The notes: generated by a model from the sequence alone, not told the origin. DNA of 64,000 nucleotides from Acidipropionibacterium jensenii DSM 20535 (GCF_000425285.1 NZ_AUDD01000005.1:62001-126000), one strand, 5' to 3'; shown: positions 1 to 9,312, counted from the stretch's first letter. Made by a program: numbers and translations.

Positions 1-34
1 TGACGCCTCGCACCTCAGAGACGCCTCGCAGCGC

Positions 35-72
35 GACAGGGGGCGGCCCGCAGATGCGGGCCGCCCCCTGTC
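35..72 (-). terminator. Terminator hairpin after the substrate-binding protein gene
   Basis: A perfect 17-bp inverted repeat (35-51 and 56-72) with a 4-base AGAT loop lies just past the stop codon of the minus-strand lipoprotein gene. There is no T-tract after it, as is common for actinobacterial terminators. Bases 1-34 hold only a short direct repeat (GACGCCTCGCA at 2-12 and 20-30) and no gene I can support. Confidence 0.75.
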
Positions 73-118
73 GAGACTCCGGTGACCCCTTCAGGACGCC
101 GGATCTGGGCTTCTCAGA

Positions 119-1834
119 TCACTTGGTGAAGCCGATGTCCTCACTGCGGTAGCTCTGGAAGGTCGAGGCACCGAAGTTCGCCAGGTTCTTCGGAACGGCG
201 GAGAACTGCACGCGGCGGTACAGCGGCAGGGTCATCACGTTGTCCCAGATGATCTTGTCGACCTGGTTGGTGAGGTCCTGACGCTTGGTGACGTTCTCCT
301 CGGTGTCGATCTGCGGGATGAGCTTCTCGATCTGCGGATCGACGAGCTGCGAGAAGTTCGACTGGCTGGCCTCCTTGGAACCCTCGGACGCAGCGCCGTA
401 GATCTGACGGACGTTGTTCATCGGGTAGGGGGTGGACTGCCAGGTGAAAGCGATGATCCCGAAGGAGTGGCTCGACAGCACCTGGTTCATCGAGTCGGAC
501 GGGGTGTTGACCAGGTTCACGGTGACGCCGATCGCCGCCATGTTCTGCTTGAGCAGTGCGCCCTCGTTCTCGGAGGTCGGCACGCCGGTCAGCATCGCGT
601 AGTCGATGGTGAGCTTCTTGCCGTCCTTCTCGCGGACGTTGCCGTTCAGCTTCCAGCCGGCGGCGTCCAGTTCCTTCTTGGCCTGCTCCGGGTCGTAGTT
701 GTAGTCGGTCGAGTTGTCCTTGTAGCCGGCCTGGCCGGGCATGAAGAAGTGGTTGCCGAGCATCACGGCGTTGCCGTCGACCGGCAGCCCCGCGAGGTCG
801 GACTTGGCGATCGCCTGGCGGTTGATGCCCTTGACGATGGCCTGACGGACCGCCTTGTCGGTGAGCCCGTTGGACCTGGTGTTGAAGGTGAAGTGACGCC
901 ACTGCGGGGAGCCGGCCTCGCGCAGCTCGCCGTCGGTGCGCTTCTTGGCGGTGTCGTAGCCATCCTTGGTGATGATGGTGCTGACGACGTCGATCTCCTT
1001 GTTGGCGAAGGCCTTGGTCGTCGTGGCGTCGTCCAGCTCCTTGAAGGAGACGGAGTCGAGCTTGGCCTTGTCGCCCCACCACTTGTCGTTGCGCTTGACG
1101 GTGAGGGTCTTCTGAGCCTGGTCGACCTTGTCGAGGGTGAACGGACCGGTGAACCAGTTCGGGTTGAAGGTCTTCCAGCCGGAGTTGAAGACGGCCGGGG
1201 AGGAGGCGCCCTCCTTCGGCAGGACGGTGCTCCAGGTGGCGGTCCAGTCCGGGTAGGAGGTCTTGAAGGTCATGACGACGTCGGTCGGCTTGTCACCCTT
1301 GGTGATCGAGGTGATCTGGTTGAAGCCGTCGGTGGTGGCCGGCTTGAAGGCCGGGTTCGACCCGTTGTTGGCCTTCCAGGTGGCGACGTAGTCGGTGTAG
1401 TCGATCGTCCGGCCCGAGTTCCACTTGGCGTTCGGGTTCAGGTGCAGCGTGACCTGCTGGTGTCCTCCGTTGTCGGAGGCCTTCTTGACGTCGTAGGACT
1501 GCAGGAAGTTCTTGTTCGGGGTGGCCGCGGCATCCTTGCCGATGTCGAAGTTCGTCGCGCCGACGAAGTTCCAGATGGTGGAGTTCAGGTCGACGTTGTT
1601 GTTGTCGACCTCGAATCCGTTCCATGCGGTCGGGAGCTGGCTGATCGCGAACCGCAGCGTGCCGCCGTCCTTGACCTGGTCCCGCTGGGCCGGGTTCATC
1701 TGGGCCAGCGGGAGCGCCTTGGGCGCCGAGCTCGCACTGCTCGAGCTGCTGCTCTGATTCTTCTGACCGCAACCGGTCAGGGCAAGAGACCCCACCGCCA
1801 GGAAGGCGATGGCAGTCATGACGGGCTTACGCAC
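119..1834 (-). CDS. ABC transporter substrate-binding lipoprotein (oligopeptide type, family 5)
   Basis: This is the extracellular binding protein of a peptide or nickel-type ABC importer, 571 residues, in the SBP_bac_5 family. The start is set at GTG 1834 because GGAGG lies 7 bases upstream; an open frame further upstream has no ribosome site. The N-terminus is a lipoprotein signal: basic residues, a hydrophobic stretch, then the lipobox LTGC with Cys22 as the lipidated residue, followed by a serine-rich linker. The body has the long mixed alpha/beta pattern of the family, with motifs such as AVRQAIVKGINRQ. The cognate permeases and ATPase lie just upstream at 2078-6178, but a hairpin at 2023-2055 separates them, so this gene may be transcribed at its own, higher level. 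The ligand cannot be told from sequence; oligopeptide is the family default. Confidence 0.88.
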   Translation of the reverse strand: MRKPVMTAIAFLAVGSLALTGCGQKNQSSSSSSASSAPKALPLAQMNPAQRDQVKDGGTLRFAISQLPTAWNGFEVDNNNVDLNSTIWNFVGATNFDIGKDAAATPNKNFLQSYDVKKASDNGGHQQVTLHLNPNAKWNSGRTIDYTDYVATWKANNGSNPAFKPATTDGFNQITSITKGDKPTDVVMTFKTSYPDWTATWSTVLPKEGASSPAVFNSGWKTFNPNWFTGPFTLDKVDQAQKTLTVKRNDKWWGDKAKLDSVSFKELDDATTTKAFANKEIDVVSTIITKDGYDTAKKRTDGELREAGSPQWRHFTFNTRSNGLTDKAVRQAIVKGINRQAIAKSDLAGLPVDGNAVMLGNHFFMPGQAGYKDNSTDYNYDPEQAKKELDAAGWKLNGNVREKDGKKLTIDYAMLTGVPTSENEGALLKQNMAAIGVTVNLVNTPSDSMNQVLSSHSFGIIAFTWQSTPYPMNNVRQIYGAASEGSKEASQSNFSQLVDPQIEKLIPQIDTEENVTKRQDLTNQVDKIIWDNVMTLPLYRRVQFSAVPKNLANFGASTFQSYRSEDIGFTK

Positions 1835-1970
1835 GGTAAAACCTCCAGATTTGATTGCGGGCAGGTACTGCTCGCACTTCTTTACAGTCCTGAGCCTGTC
1901 ACTGCCGCTCGCCGATCCCTCACTTCTGGACGGCCCTGCGCGGCAATCGTTATCGGAACGTGACGACACC

Positions 1971-2019
1971 CCCGTCACACGGAACACCCGATCACACGGG
2001 GCACCCGATCGCACGGGAC
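1971..2019. repeat. Three imperfect ~17-bp direct repeats upstream of the lipoprotein gene
   Basis: Units at 1971-1985, 1986-2002 and 2003-2019 share the pattern ACCCGATCACACGGGGC; the first is shorter and more diverged. They lie between the terminator of the ATPase gene and the start of the binding-protein gene, where a promoter and operator would sit. Function is unknown. Confidence 0.6.
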
Positions 2020-2022
2020 GGC

Positions 2023-2055
2023 CGAGGCCGGCGCATCCGTGATGCGCCGGCCTCG
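2023..2055 (-). terminator. Terminator hairpin after the ABC ATPase gene
   Basis: A perfect 15-bp stem (2023-2037 with 2041-2055) with a 3-base loop lies 22 bases past the ATPase stop codon. It splits the permease-ATPase operon from the downstream binding-protein gene. Confidence 0.75.
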
Positions 2056-2077
2056 TGGAGCCACCACCGGTCCGGAC

Positions 2078-4192
2078 TCAGAAGACCTCCACGACCTCCG
2101 GGAAGTGGCAGGCCACCGCCCGGTCCTCGCGGCCGTCGGCGCTGGCCAGCAGCGGCGTCTCGCCCGTGCACCGCGCCTGGTCGGCCTCGTCGAGGGTCTT
2201 GAACTTCGGGCAGCGGGTGTGGAAAGGGCATCCCGAGGGCGGGTTGGCCGGAGAGGGCAGGTCCCCCTCGAGCAGGATCCGGGAGCGCTTGCGCTCCTTG
2301 ACCGGATCGGGGATCGGGATCGCCGACAGCAGGGACTGGGAGTAGGGGTGCTCCGGATGGTCGAAGACCTCCCCCACCGGACCGAGCTCCACGATCCGCC
2401 CCAGGTACATCACCGCGACCCGGTGGGCGATGTGACGCACCACCGACAGGTCGTGGGCGACGAACAGGTAGGACAGCCCCATGTCGACCCGCAGCCGTTC
2501 CAGCAGGTTGAGCACGCCGGCCTGGATCGACACATCCAGGGCCGAGACCGGCTCGTCGAGGACCAGCAGCTTGGGCTCCAGAGCGAGCGCCCGGGCGATC
2601 CCGACGCGCTGCTTCTGACCTCCGGAGAAGTTGCGCGGGTAGCGGTTGGCGTGGGCCGGCTCCAGACCCACCAGGGCCATCAGCTCCTCCACCCTGGCGG
2701 CGATCCTCGCCCGCGGGTAGCCGTTGTACTTCAGCGGCTCGGCGATGATGTCGAAGATCGGCAGCCGGGGGTCCAGCGAGGCCATCGGGTCCTGGAAGAC
2801 CACCTGCAGGTCCTGGCGGACCTTCTTGCGCTCGGAGGCCGACAGCTCGGCGGTGTCGTGGCCGAGCACCACCACCTTGCCCTCCTCGGGCCTGGCGAGC
2901 TCCAGGATCGACATGATGGTGGTGGTCTTGCCGCAGCCGGACTCCCCCACCAGGCCGAGGGTCTCCCCGGCGCGGATGTCGAAGGAGATGTGGTCGACGG
3001 CGTGCACGGTGCCGACCCGGCGCTTGAACACCGCCCCCTTCATCAGCGGGTAGGTCTTGACCAGACCGTCGACGTGAAGGATCACATCGGCATCTGCTCG
3101 GTCGACCTTCGCACCGAAGGAGGGGATCTCCTCGCGCGGATAGATCTCGTCGTACCTCTTGCCGGCCATCTCGTCGAACTTGATGCACGCCGAGGTGTGC
3201 CCGGCCAGGTCGGTGTCCACCAGGTCTGGTTCGGCGGCCAGGCACTCGGCCGAGGCCATCGGGCAGCGGGGGGCGAAGGGGCAGCCCGGCGGCAGCGCCA
3301 GCAGGGAGGGCGGATTGCCCTCCACCGGGGTGAGGGGCTCGTCCTTGTCGAGGTCGGGACGGGGCAGGGAGCCCAGCAGTCCGACCGTGTAGGGGTGGCG
3401 GGAGTGGTAGAAGACGTCGTTGACGTCGGCCCGCTCCACGATCCGTCCGGCGTACATCACGGCGACCCGGTCGGCCAGGCCGGCGACCACACCCAGGTCG
3501 TGGGTGATCATCACCACACCGGCATGGGTCTCGCGCTGGGCGACCCTCAGCAGGTCCAGGATCTGGGCCTGGATCGTGACGTCCAGGGCGGTGGTCGGCT
3601 CGTCGGCGATGATCAGGTCGGGGTCGTTGGCGATCGCCATCGCGATGATGACGCGCTGGCGCATGCCCCCGGAGAACTCGTGGGGGAAGCTCTTGGCCCG
3701 CACCTCGGGGTTGGGGATGCCGACCATCCCGAGCAGTTCCAGGGCCCGGTCCCAGGCCTGCCGGTCCGAGTAGTGGCCGTGCACCTGGAGGGCCTCGACG
3801 ATCTGGTCGCCGACGGTGTAGACGGGGGTGAGGGCGCTCAGCGGGTCCTGGAAGACCATCGCGACCTTCTTGCCGCGCACCTCGCTCATCCAGTTGTCGT
3901 CGCGTCCCAGCAGCTCGGTGCCGTGAAGCTTGATGGATCCCTCGACGGCGGCGTTCTCGTCGAGCAGTCCCATCACCGACATCGAGGTGACCGACTTGCC
4001 GGATCCGGACTCGCCGACCAGGCCGACGACCTCCCCGGCGTTGACCGTCAGGTCGACCCCGCGCACGGCGTGCACGACGCCGTCCTCGGAGGGGAACCGG
4101 ACGTGCAGGCCCTTGATCTGGAGCACCGGGACGCCGGGAGTGCGCTCCGGTAGCGCCTCGGACTCGAAGACGGGCTTGTTCTTCTTGCTCAT
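2078..4192 (-). CDS. Fused double ATPase of oligopeptide ABC importer (DppD-DppF type)
   Basis: This 704-residue protein carries two complete ABC ATPase domains in one chain, replacing the separate DppD and DppF subunits. Domain 1 has Walker A GESGSGKS (residues 60-67), signature SGGMRQR and Walker B LIIADEP. Domain 2 has GESGCGKT (about 418-425), SGGQKQR and LLVLDEP. Each domain ends in the cysteine-containing oligopeptide/dipeptide C-terminal segment (GCPFAPRC and GCPFHTRC) that in related transporters can bind an iron-sulfur cluster. It powers uptake through the two permeases encoded upstream. The start codon overlaps the stop of the preceding permease gene (ATGA), so the two are translationally coupled. 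A terminator follows at 2023-2055. Confidence 0.92.
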   Translation of the reverse strand: MSKKNKPVFESEALPERTPGVPVLQIKGLHVRFPSEDGVVHAVRGVDLTVNAGEVVGLVGESGSGKSVTSMSVMGLLDENAAVEGSIKLHGTELLGRDDNWMSEVRGKKVAMVFQDPLSALTPVYTVGDQIVEALQVHGHYSDRQAWDRALELLGMVGIPNPEVRAKSFPHEFSGGMRQRVIIAMAIANDPDLIIADEPTTALDVTIQAQILDLLRVAQRETHAGVVMITHDLGVVAGLADRVAVMYAGRIVERADVNDVFYHSRHPYTVGLLGSLPRPDLDKDEPLTPVEGNPPSLLALPPGCPFAPRCPMASAECLAAEPDLVDTDLAGHTSACIKFDEMAGKRYDEIYPREEIPSFGAKVDRADADVILHVDGLVKTYPLMKGAVFKRRVGTVHAVDHISFDIRAGETLGLVGESGCGKTTTIMSILELARPEEGKVVVLGHDTAELSASERKKVRQDLQVVFQDPMASLDPRLPIFDIIAEPLKYNGYPRARIAARVEELMALVGLEPAHANRYPRNFSGGQKQRVGIARALALEPKLLVLDEPVSALDVSIQAGVLNLLERLRVDMGLSYLFVAHDLSVVRHIAHRVAVMYLGRIVELGPVGEVFDHPEHPYSQSLLSAIPIPDPVKERKRSRILLEGDLPSPANPPSGCPFHTRCPKFKTLDEADQARCTGETPLLASADGREDRAVACHFPEVVEVF

Positions 4193-5178
4193 GCTGCACC
4201 GCCAGACTTGGAGGAGGGGTCGATGGCGTCTCGCAGGGCGTCACCCATGAAGTTCACGCACAGCAGCAGGACCACCAGGATCCCGGCCGGGAAGAGGAAG
4301 ATCCACGGTGAGGTGGTGGCCGATGCCATTCCGTCTCCCAGCAGGGTGCCCAGCGAGGTCTCCGGCTTCTGGACGCCGAATCCGAAGAAGGACAGCGTCG
4401 TCTCGCTGAAGACCGCGCTCACCACGCCGAGGGTGAAGTCGATGATGAGGTAGGAGGCGACATTCGGGATGACGTGCTTGACGATCACCACGAAGGAGGG
4501 CACCGACATGAACTTGGCCGCGGTGACGTAGTCCAGATTCACCAGGGACAGGGTCATCGCTCGCACCACTCGCGCCGAGATCATCCAGGAGAAGGCCGAC
4601 AGCAGCACGATGAGCAGCCAGGTGGAGTTCTTCGAGCCGGCGGTGTGCTGGGAGATGATCGCGATGATGAGGAAGGACGGGATCACCAGCAGCAGGTCGG
4701 TGATCCACTGCAGGATCGCCCCCACCCGCTTGCCGAAGTAGGCCGCCGAGGCGCCGATCATGGCCGCCAGGATCTCGACGATCGCGGCCACCGCGAATCC
4801 GATGATGAGGGACTTGCGCAGCCCCTCGATGGTCATCGCGAAGATGTCGAAGCCGCCCTGGTTCGTGCCGAACCAGTGGCTGGCCGAGGGTGCGCTGAGG
4901 AAGGCGTCGTAGTCGACCACCCAGTAGTCCCAGCGCTCGAAGAAGGTCCCGAAGAGGGCCAGGGCGAGGACGAGGGAGAGGCCGATGAGGCCGATCTTGC
5001 CGCCCGGGGCCCGCCAGAATCTGCGCCAGATGAGTCGGCCGCGGGACAGGTGCTTGGCACCCTTGCGGCCCTGCGGCTCCTGACCGGGGTCCAGGACCGG
5101 TTCGGTCAGCGGAGCGGAGTCGACGGCCCCCTCGGGGCGATCGGCGGCGCGGCCGGAGGAGAAGTTCGGTTCAACCAT
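4189..5178 (-). CDS. ABC importer permease (DppC/OppC type)
   Basis: This is a 329-residue inner-membrane subunit of the peptide importer. A hydrophilic N-terminal tail of about 60 residues is followed by an OppC_N-type first membrane helix and then the binding-protein-dependent transport domain with five further hydrophobic segments. The start ATG at 5178 has a good GAGGAG site and follows the DppB-type gene by 10 bases. The 3' end overlaps the ATPase gene by four bases. It would pair with the upstream permease to form the transmembrane channel. Confidence 0.9.
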   Translation of the reverse strand: MVEPNFSSGRAADRPEGAVDSAPLTEPVLDPGQEPQGRKGAKHLSRGRLIWRRFWRAPGGKIGLIGLSLVLALALFGTFFERWDYWVVDYDAFLSAPSASHWFGTNQGGFDIFAMTIEGLRKSLIIGFAVAAIVEILAAMIGASAAYFGKRVGAILQWITDLLLVIPSFLIIAIISQHTAGSKNSTWLLIVLLSAFSWMISARVVRAMTLSLVNLDYVTAAKFMSVPSFVVIVKHVIPNVASYLIIDFTLGVVSAVFSETTLSFFGFGVQKPETSLGTLLGDGMASATTSPWIFLFPAGILVVLLLCVNFMGDALRDAIDPSSKSGGAA

Positions 5179-5188
5179 GGCTCTCTCC

Positions 5189-6178
5189 TCAGCGGGCGCG
5201 GACGCGCGGGTCGACGACGGCTATCAGAAGGTCACTCAGCAGGGCACCGGCCAGTACGCAGACGCCGGAGAAGGCGACCACCGCGACGGTCCCGTTGATG
5301 TCCTGGTTCTGGATCGAGGTGACCGAGTACAGGCCCATCCCGTTCCAGCCGTAGACCTGTTCGGTGATCGTGGCGCCCACGAAGACCTGGGCGACCCCGA
5401 AGGCGAAGTAGGTGGCCATCGGGATGATGGCGTTGCGCAGCGCGTGGTGCCGGATCGCCTTGGACTTGCGCAGCCCCTTGGCCCGGGCGGTCCGCACGTA
5501 GTCGGCCCCCAGGGTGTCGAGCATCAGGTTGCGCTGGTACCGCGAGTAGGTGGCCAGGCTCAGCGCCGCCAGCGAGACGGTCGGTAACAGCAGGTGCTGG
5601 AGTCGACTGATGAACTCCGCACCGAAGTAGCTGCCGTGCTGGCCGGTCTCTCCGATGAACTGGAAGAACTGGGTGCCGGTCATCTGGTTGAACTTGGTGG
5701 CCCCCAGCTGCATCACCACCGCGAGCACCATGGTCGGGGTGGAGATCAGCAGCATGCAGATCAGCGAGACGATCCGGTCGCTCCAGTGGTACTGCCGCAC
5801 GGCCGACCAGGCGCCGACGGCCACGCCGCCGACCAGGGAGATGATCGTGCCGATCGTCACCAGTCTCACCGAGACCCCGATGCGGGTGGCGATGAGGGCG
5901 TTGATGGCGTCGCCCCGAGGGGTCCAGCCCCAGTTCCAGTGCAGGAAGACCATCTCGAGCCAACGTCCGTAACGGACCCAGATACTGGTGTCCGGATTGA
6001 TGTTGTACTCATTGAGGGAGGCGTTGACCGCCGCCCAGTTCAGATTCGGATTCTGCCTGTCGAAAGCATTCCTCGGATCCAGCGCGGACGAGGCCACCAG
6101 ATAGGCCAGAGACACCGCAATGAACAACAGAACCGCGTAGTTGACGATGCGGCGCACCAGATATCTGAGCACGAACAT
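5189..6178 (-). CDS. ABC importer permease (DppB/OppB type)
   Basis: This is the first gene of the peptide-importer operon and encodes a 329-residue membrane permease of the DppB/OppB family. It begins MFVLRYLVRR, the usual basic-then-hydrophobic start of this family. I place the start at ATG 6178, preceded by AGGAAAGG; a longer frame reading from 6223 would add a glycine/proline-rich stretch not typical of the family. The inner-membrane domain contains the expected EAA-like region (TARAKGLRKSKAIRHHALRN), which contacts the ATPase. Confidence 0.9.
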   Translation of the reverse strand: MFVLRYLVRRIVNYAVLLFIAVSLAYLVASSALDPRNAFDRQNPNLNWAAVNASLNEYNINPDTSIWVRYGRWLEMVFLHWNWGWTPRGDAINALIATRIGVSVRLVTIGTIISLVGGVAVGAWSAVRQYHWSDRIVSLICMLLISTPTMVLAVVMQLGATKFNQMTGTQFFQFIGETGQHGSYFGAEFISRLQHLLLPTVSLAALSLATYSRYQRNLMLDTLGADYVRTARAKGLRKSKAIRHHALRNAIIPMATYFAFGVAQVFVGATITEQVYGWNGMGLYSVTSIQNQDINGTVAVVAFSGVCVLAGALLSDLLIAVVDPRVRAR

Positions 6179-6430
6179 CCTTTCCTGGAAGGGCGGGCCG
6201 GAGCCAGACCCCGGTGGCGGCACAACCGCGCATCCAGGAATCGACCGTGGGTGTCGCTGCGGATCTCACGGATCCGTCGACGGCGCCCGATGGGCCCGTG
6301 GGGTGTCGCACGGACGTGTCGGCAGCCCCCTCGGCTGAAGCGATGGTACACGTGCGGGTAGGAGAATCCCCAGTTCGATACCATCTTGCAACATTTGCCC
6401 GGGACGCCGGATTCCCCGTCGGAAAATGAC
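6179..6430 (-). other. Upstream region of the peptide-importer operon
   Basis: About 250 bases with no credible gene. It must hold the promoter of the importer operon (minus strand). A TTGCAA at 6386-6391 with GATTCT 17 bases further on is the only -35/-10 pair I could find, and it is weak. No riboswitch-like or tandem-repeat structure was recognised. Confidence 0.35.
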
Positions 6431-6468
6431 CGTGGCGGGAAGATCCCATGAGGGATCTTCCCGCCACG
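6431..6468 (-). terminator. Terminator of the spc ribosomal operon
   Basis: A perfect 17-bp stem (6431-6447 with 6452-6468) and 4-base loop lies downstream of rplO. Read on the minus strand it is followed by GTCATTTTCC, a short T-rich stretch. Two weaker hairpins precede it at 6480-6509 (9 bp) and 6511-6533. Together they end the ribosomal transcript before the importer operon. Confidence 0.8.
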
Positions 6469-6544
6469 AATGAATTGCCCTGCCCCTGCGGAATGGCCGT
6501 CAGGGGCAGTCCGATTCGGCGGTGCCGAGTCGGGTCCGGGTGGC

Positions 6545-6985
6545 TCAGCGAGCCGACACGGAACCGCCGGCCTTCTCCACCTTGTCCTTGGCCGAGGCCG
6601 ACCAGGCATCGACGTGCAGATCGACCTTGACGGCGATCTCACCGGTGCCGAGCAGCTTGACCAGCTCGTTGTCGCGAACCGCGCCCTTGGCGACCAGGTC
6701 CTCGACGCCGACCGTCCCGCCCTCGGGGAACAACGCCGCCACCTTGTCCAGGTTGACCACCTGGTACTCGGTGCGGAACGGGTTCTTGAACCCGCGCAGC
6801 TTCGGCAGCTGCATGTGCAGCGGCATCGAGCCACCCTCGAAGTTCTCCGGAACGTTCTTGCGAGCGCCGGTTCCCTTGGTACCGCGGCCGGCGGTCTTGC
6901 CCTTGGAGGCCTCGCCACGACCCACACGGGTCTTGGCGGTCTTGGCTCCGGGGGCAGGCCTCAGGTCATGAAGCTTGATTGCCAT
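6545..6985 (-). CDS. rplO: 50S ribosomal protein L15 (uL15)
   Basis: Last gene of the spc operon, 146 residues. It shows the L15 signature: N-terminal [13 protein letters not shown], the glycine/lysine-rich [18 protein letters not shown] loop, and the conserved [16 protein letters not shown] segment. The start ATG at 6985 follows the rpmD stop by one base, with GAGGTGG upstream; an upstream in-frame ATG is ignored for that reason. L15 is a late assembly protein of the large subunit. In most bacteria secY follows; here a terminator and an ABC operon follow instead. Confidence 0.96.
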   Translation of the reverse strand: MAIKLHDLRPAPGAKTAKTRVGRGEASKGKTAGRGTKGTGARKNVPENFEGGSMPLHMQLPKLRGFKNPFRTEYQVVNLDKVAALFPEGGTVGVEDLVAKGAVRDNELVKLLGTGEIAVKVDLHVDAWSASAKDKVEKAGGSVSAR

Positions 6986-6986
6986 C

Positions 6987-7169
6987 TCAGTCCACCTCTT
7001 CAACAGTCACGAGGTGACGCACGGCCTGGACCATGCCCCGGAAGTCCGGGCGGTCCTCCTTCACCACAACGTCACCGATTCGCCGCAGGCCCAGGCTTCG
7101 CAGGGTCTCGCGGTGCTTGGGCTTGGCGCCTGCCCCAGACTTCACCTGGGTCACCTTGAGGTTGCTCAT
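6987..7169 (-). CDS. rpmD: 50S ribosomal protein L30 (uL30)
   Basis: A 60-residue protein beginning [12 protein letters not shown], with the typical L30 motif [19 protein letters not shown] and the [11 protein letters not shown] tail. Its start overlaps the rpsE stop by four bases (ATGA) and its stop sits one base before rplO, so the three genes are tightly coupled. A longer open frame upstream is only rpsE read in another frame. Confidence 0.95.
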   Translation of the reverse strand: MSNLKVTQVKSGAGAKPKHRETLRSLGLRRIGDVVVKEDRPDFRGMVQAVRHLVTVEEVD

Positions 7170-7810
7170 GCCTTCGCTCCCGCCTTCTCGGCCTTGGCCT
7201 GTGCGGCCGCCTCCTCGGCGTCCTTGCGGGCCTGCAGCAGGGCCCTGGGGGCGACCTCCTCGACGGACTTGCCGCGACGACGGGCCACCTCCTCGGGCTC
7301 CTCGAGCTGCTGGAGGGCCTCGACGGTCGCGTGCACGACGTTGATCGCGTTGGACGATCCGAGGGACTTCGCCAGGACGTCCTGGACGCCCGCGCACTCC
7401 AGCACGGCGCGAGCCGAGCCGCCGGCGATGACGCCGGTACCGGGGGAGGCCGGACGCAGCAGGACGACGCCGGCTGCCTTCTCGCCCTTCACCGGATGGG
7501 TGATGGTCCGTCCGATCAGCGGCACCTTGAAGAAGTGCTTGCGGGCCTCCTCGACGCCCTTGGCGATCGCCGCGGGCACCTCCTTGGCCTTGCCGTATCC
7601 GACGCCCACCATGCCCTCGCCGTCGCCCACCACGACCAGCGCGGTGAAGCTGAAGCGGCGGCCACCCTGGACCACCTTGGCGACGCGGTTGATCGCAACC
7701 ACGCGCTCCAAGTACTCGTTCTTGTTGTCACGGTCGTTCCGGCCACGACGGTCGTCGCGGCCGCGACGCTCGCCACCTGCACCGCCACCGCGGCGCTGGG
7801 TTCCACTCAT
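7166..7810 (-). CDS. rpsE: 30S ribosomal protein S5 (uS5)
   Basis: S5 is a small-subunit protein important for decoding fidelity and for helicase activity at the mRNA entry tunnel. It is 214 residues, against about 165 in E. coli. The extra length is a Gly/Arg/Asp-rich N-terminal tail (about residues 1-30) and an Ala/Lys/Glu-rich C-terminal tail. The core has the S5 N-domain ([20 protein letters not shown]) and the C-domain ([19 protein letters not shown]). The spectinomycin-loop region [10 protein letters not shown] looks wild type. A GAAAGG site precedes ATG 7810. Confidence 0.96.
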   Translation of the reverse strand: MSGTQRRGGGAGGERRGRDDRRGRNDRDNKNEYLERVVAINRVAKVVQGGRRFSFTALVVVGDGEGMVGVGYGKAKEVPAAIAKGVEEARKHFFKVPLIGRTITHPVKGEKAAGVVLLRPASPGTGVIAGGSARAVLECAGVQDVLAKSLGSSNAINVVHATVEALQQLEEPEEVARRRGKSVEEVAPRALLQARKDAEEAAAQAKAEKAGAKA

Positions 7811-7833
7811 CGCTACTCACTTACCTTTCGTGG

Positions 7834-8217
7834 TCAGAAGTCGAGACCGGCCTCGCGGGCCGCATCGGCCAGCGCAGCGATCCTGCCGTGGTACTGATTG
7901 CCGGCCTTGTCGAAGACGACCTTGTCGATCCCGGCCTCCTTGGCCCGCTCACCGATGAGGGTGCCGACCTTGGTGGCCCTGGCGGTCTTGTCACCGTCGA
8001 GAGCGCGCACATCGGCCTCCATCGAGGACGCGGAGGCCAGAGTGTGGCCCGCGACGTCGTCGATCACCTGGACGAAGACGTGCTTGGAGGAACGGGTGAC
8101 GACCATCCGGGGACGCTCGACACTGCCGTAGATCTTCTTGCGGCCACGGATCTGGCGGCGCGCACGAGAAGCGGCCCGCTTGGTCAGGTTCTTCCCAGAC
8201 TTCAGGGAGACAGCCAT
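7834..8217 (-). CDS. rplR: 50S ribosomal protein L18 (uL18)
   Basis: L18 binds 5S rRNA in the central protuberance. The 127-residue protein starts [11 protein letters not shown] and has the conserved RIRGRKKI-like basic region ([19 protein letters not shown]) and the C-terminal [20 protein letters not shown] motif. The ATG at 8217 shares its A with the rplF stop (TGATG). A GTG one codon upstream is possible but the ATG is preferred by family length. Confidence 0.95.
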   Translation of the reverse strand: MAVSLKSGKNLTKRAASRARRQIRGRKKIYGSVERPRMVVTRSSKHVFVQVIDDVAGHTLASASSMEADVRALDGDKTARATKVGTLIGERAKEAGIDKVVFDKAGNQYHGRIAALADAAREAGLDF

Positions 8218-8759
8218 CACTTACCTGCCTTTCCGACCTTGCGGCGGACGTTCTCGTCGGCGTAGCGCACGCCCTTGCCCTTGTAGGGCTCGGGCTTGCG
8301 GATCTTGCGGATGTTGGCCGCAACCTCTCCGACGGTCTGCTTGTCGATGCCCTGCACCGAGAACTTCGTGGGATTCTCCACGGTGAAGCTGATGCCCTCG
8401 GGGGCGTCGACGATCACCGGGTGGGAGAAGCCGAGGTTGAACTCGAGCTGCTTGGGGCCCTTGGAGATGACTCGGTAGCCGACACCCTGGATCTCGAGCT
8501 TCTTCTCGTATCCCTGGGTGACGCCGATCACCATGTTGTTGATGAGAGTGCGGCTCAGCCCGTGCAGCGAGCGGTTCTCACGCTCGTCGTTCGGACGGGC
8601 GACCACGATCTGGCCCTCATCGTTCTTACTCACCGAGATGGGCTCGGCGACGCTGAAGTTGAGGGTCCCCTTGGGTCCCTTCACCTCGACGTCCTGCCCA
8701 TCGAGCTTGACCTCAACACCGGACGGGACGGTGATGGGGAGCCTGCCAATACGTGACAT
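8217..8759 (-). CDS. rplF: 50S ribosomal protein L6 (uL6)
   Basis: A 180-residue large-subunit protein at the base of the L7/L12 stalk. It starts [17 protein letters not shown] and ends with the L6 signature [16 protein letters not shown], which contacts 23S rRNA near the sarcin-ricin loop. Two repeated L6 domains are recognisable. AAGGAG lies upstream of ATG 8759. It overlaps rplR by one base. Confidence 0.96.
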   Translation of the reverse strand: MSRIGRLPITVPSGVEVKLDGQDVEVKGPKGTLNFSVAEPISVSKNDEGQIVVARPNDERENRSLHGLSRTLINNMVIGVTQGYEKKLEIQGVGYRVISKGPKQLEFNLGFSHPVIVDAPEGISFTVENPTKFSVQGIDKQTVGEVAANIRKIRKPEPYKGKGVRYADENVRRKVGKAGK

Positions 8760-8790
8760 TACTTAACTCCTTACTACTGTCTCGGACCGG

Positions 8791-9198
8791 TCACCAGACG
8801 TAGGCGAGGACTTCCCCGCCCACCGACTTCGTGTGTGCCTGTCGGTCTGTGAGGAGGCCCTGGGAGGTCGAGATGATGGCGATTCCCAGGCCGCCGAGAA
8901 CCTTCGGCAGTGCGGTGGACTTCGCGTAGACGCGAAGTCCGGGCTTGCTGATGCGGCGAATGCCAGCGATCGAACGCTTGCGGTCCTCGCCGTACTTGAG
9001 CTCGAGGGTCAGGGTCTTGCCGACCTGTCCCTCGGCGGGTTCGTTGACCTCGTACCCGGCGATGTACCCCTCGGACTTCAGGATGTCGGCGATTCCCGCC
9101 TTGATCTTGGAGTGGGGCATCGTCGTCGAGTCGTGGAACGCCTGATTGGCGTTACGCAGACGGGTCAGCATGTCTGCGATCGGATCAGTCATGGTCAT
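8791..9198 (-). CDS. rpsH: 30S ribosomal protein S8 (uS8)
   Basis: S8 is a 16S rRNA-binding assembly protein and, in E. coli, the translational repressor of the spc operon. The 135-residue protein begins [19 protein letters not shown] and ends with the S8 signature [20 protein letters not shown]. The first of two close ATGs (9198) is preferred because GAGG is well spaced from it. A 193-base gap to rpsN upstream contains two hairpins. Confidence 0.95.
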   Translation of the reverse strand: MTMTDPIADMLTRLRNANQAFHDSTTMPHSKIKAGIADILKSEGYIAGYEVNEPAEGQVGKTLTLELKYGEDRKRSIAGIRRISKPGLRVYAKSTALPKVLGGLGIAIISTSQGLLTDRQAHTKSVGGEVLAYVW

Positions 9199-9312
9199 GG
9201 CTGGTTGGCCTCTTTCTCACAGCGGTTTCCCGTCCTGCCGGATCCTCGTGGACCTGGCGCGGTCGGGACCTGCTGCGTCGTTCAGATGTGTGGGTGGCGG
9301 TTCTGCCCGCCG

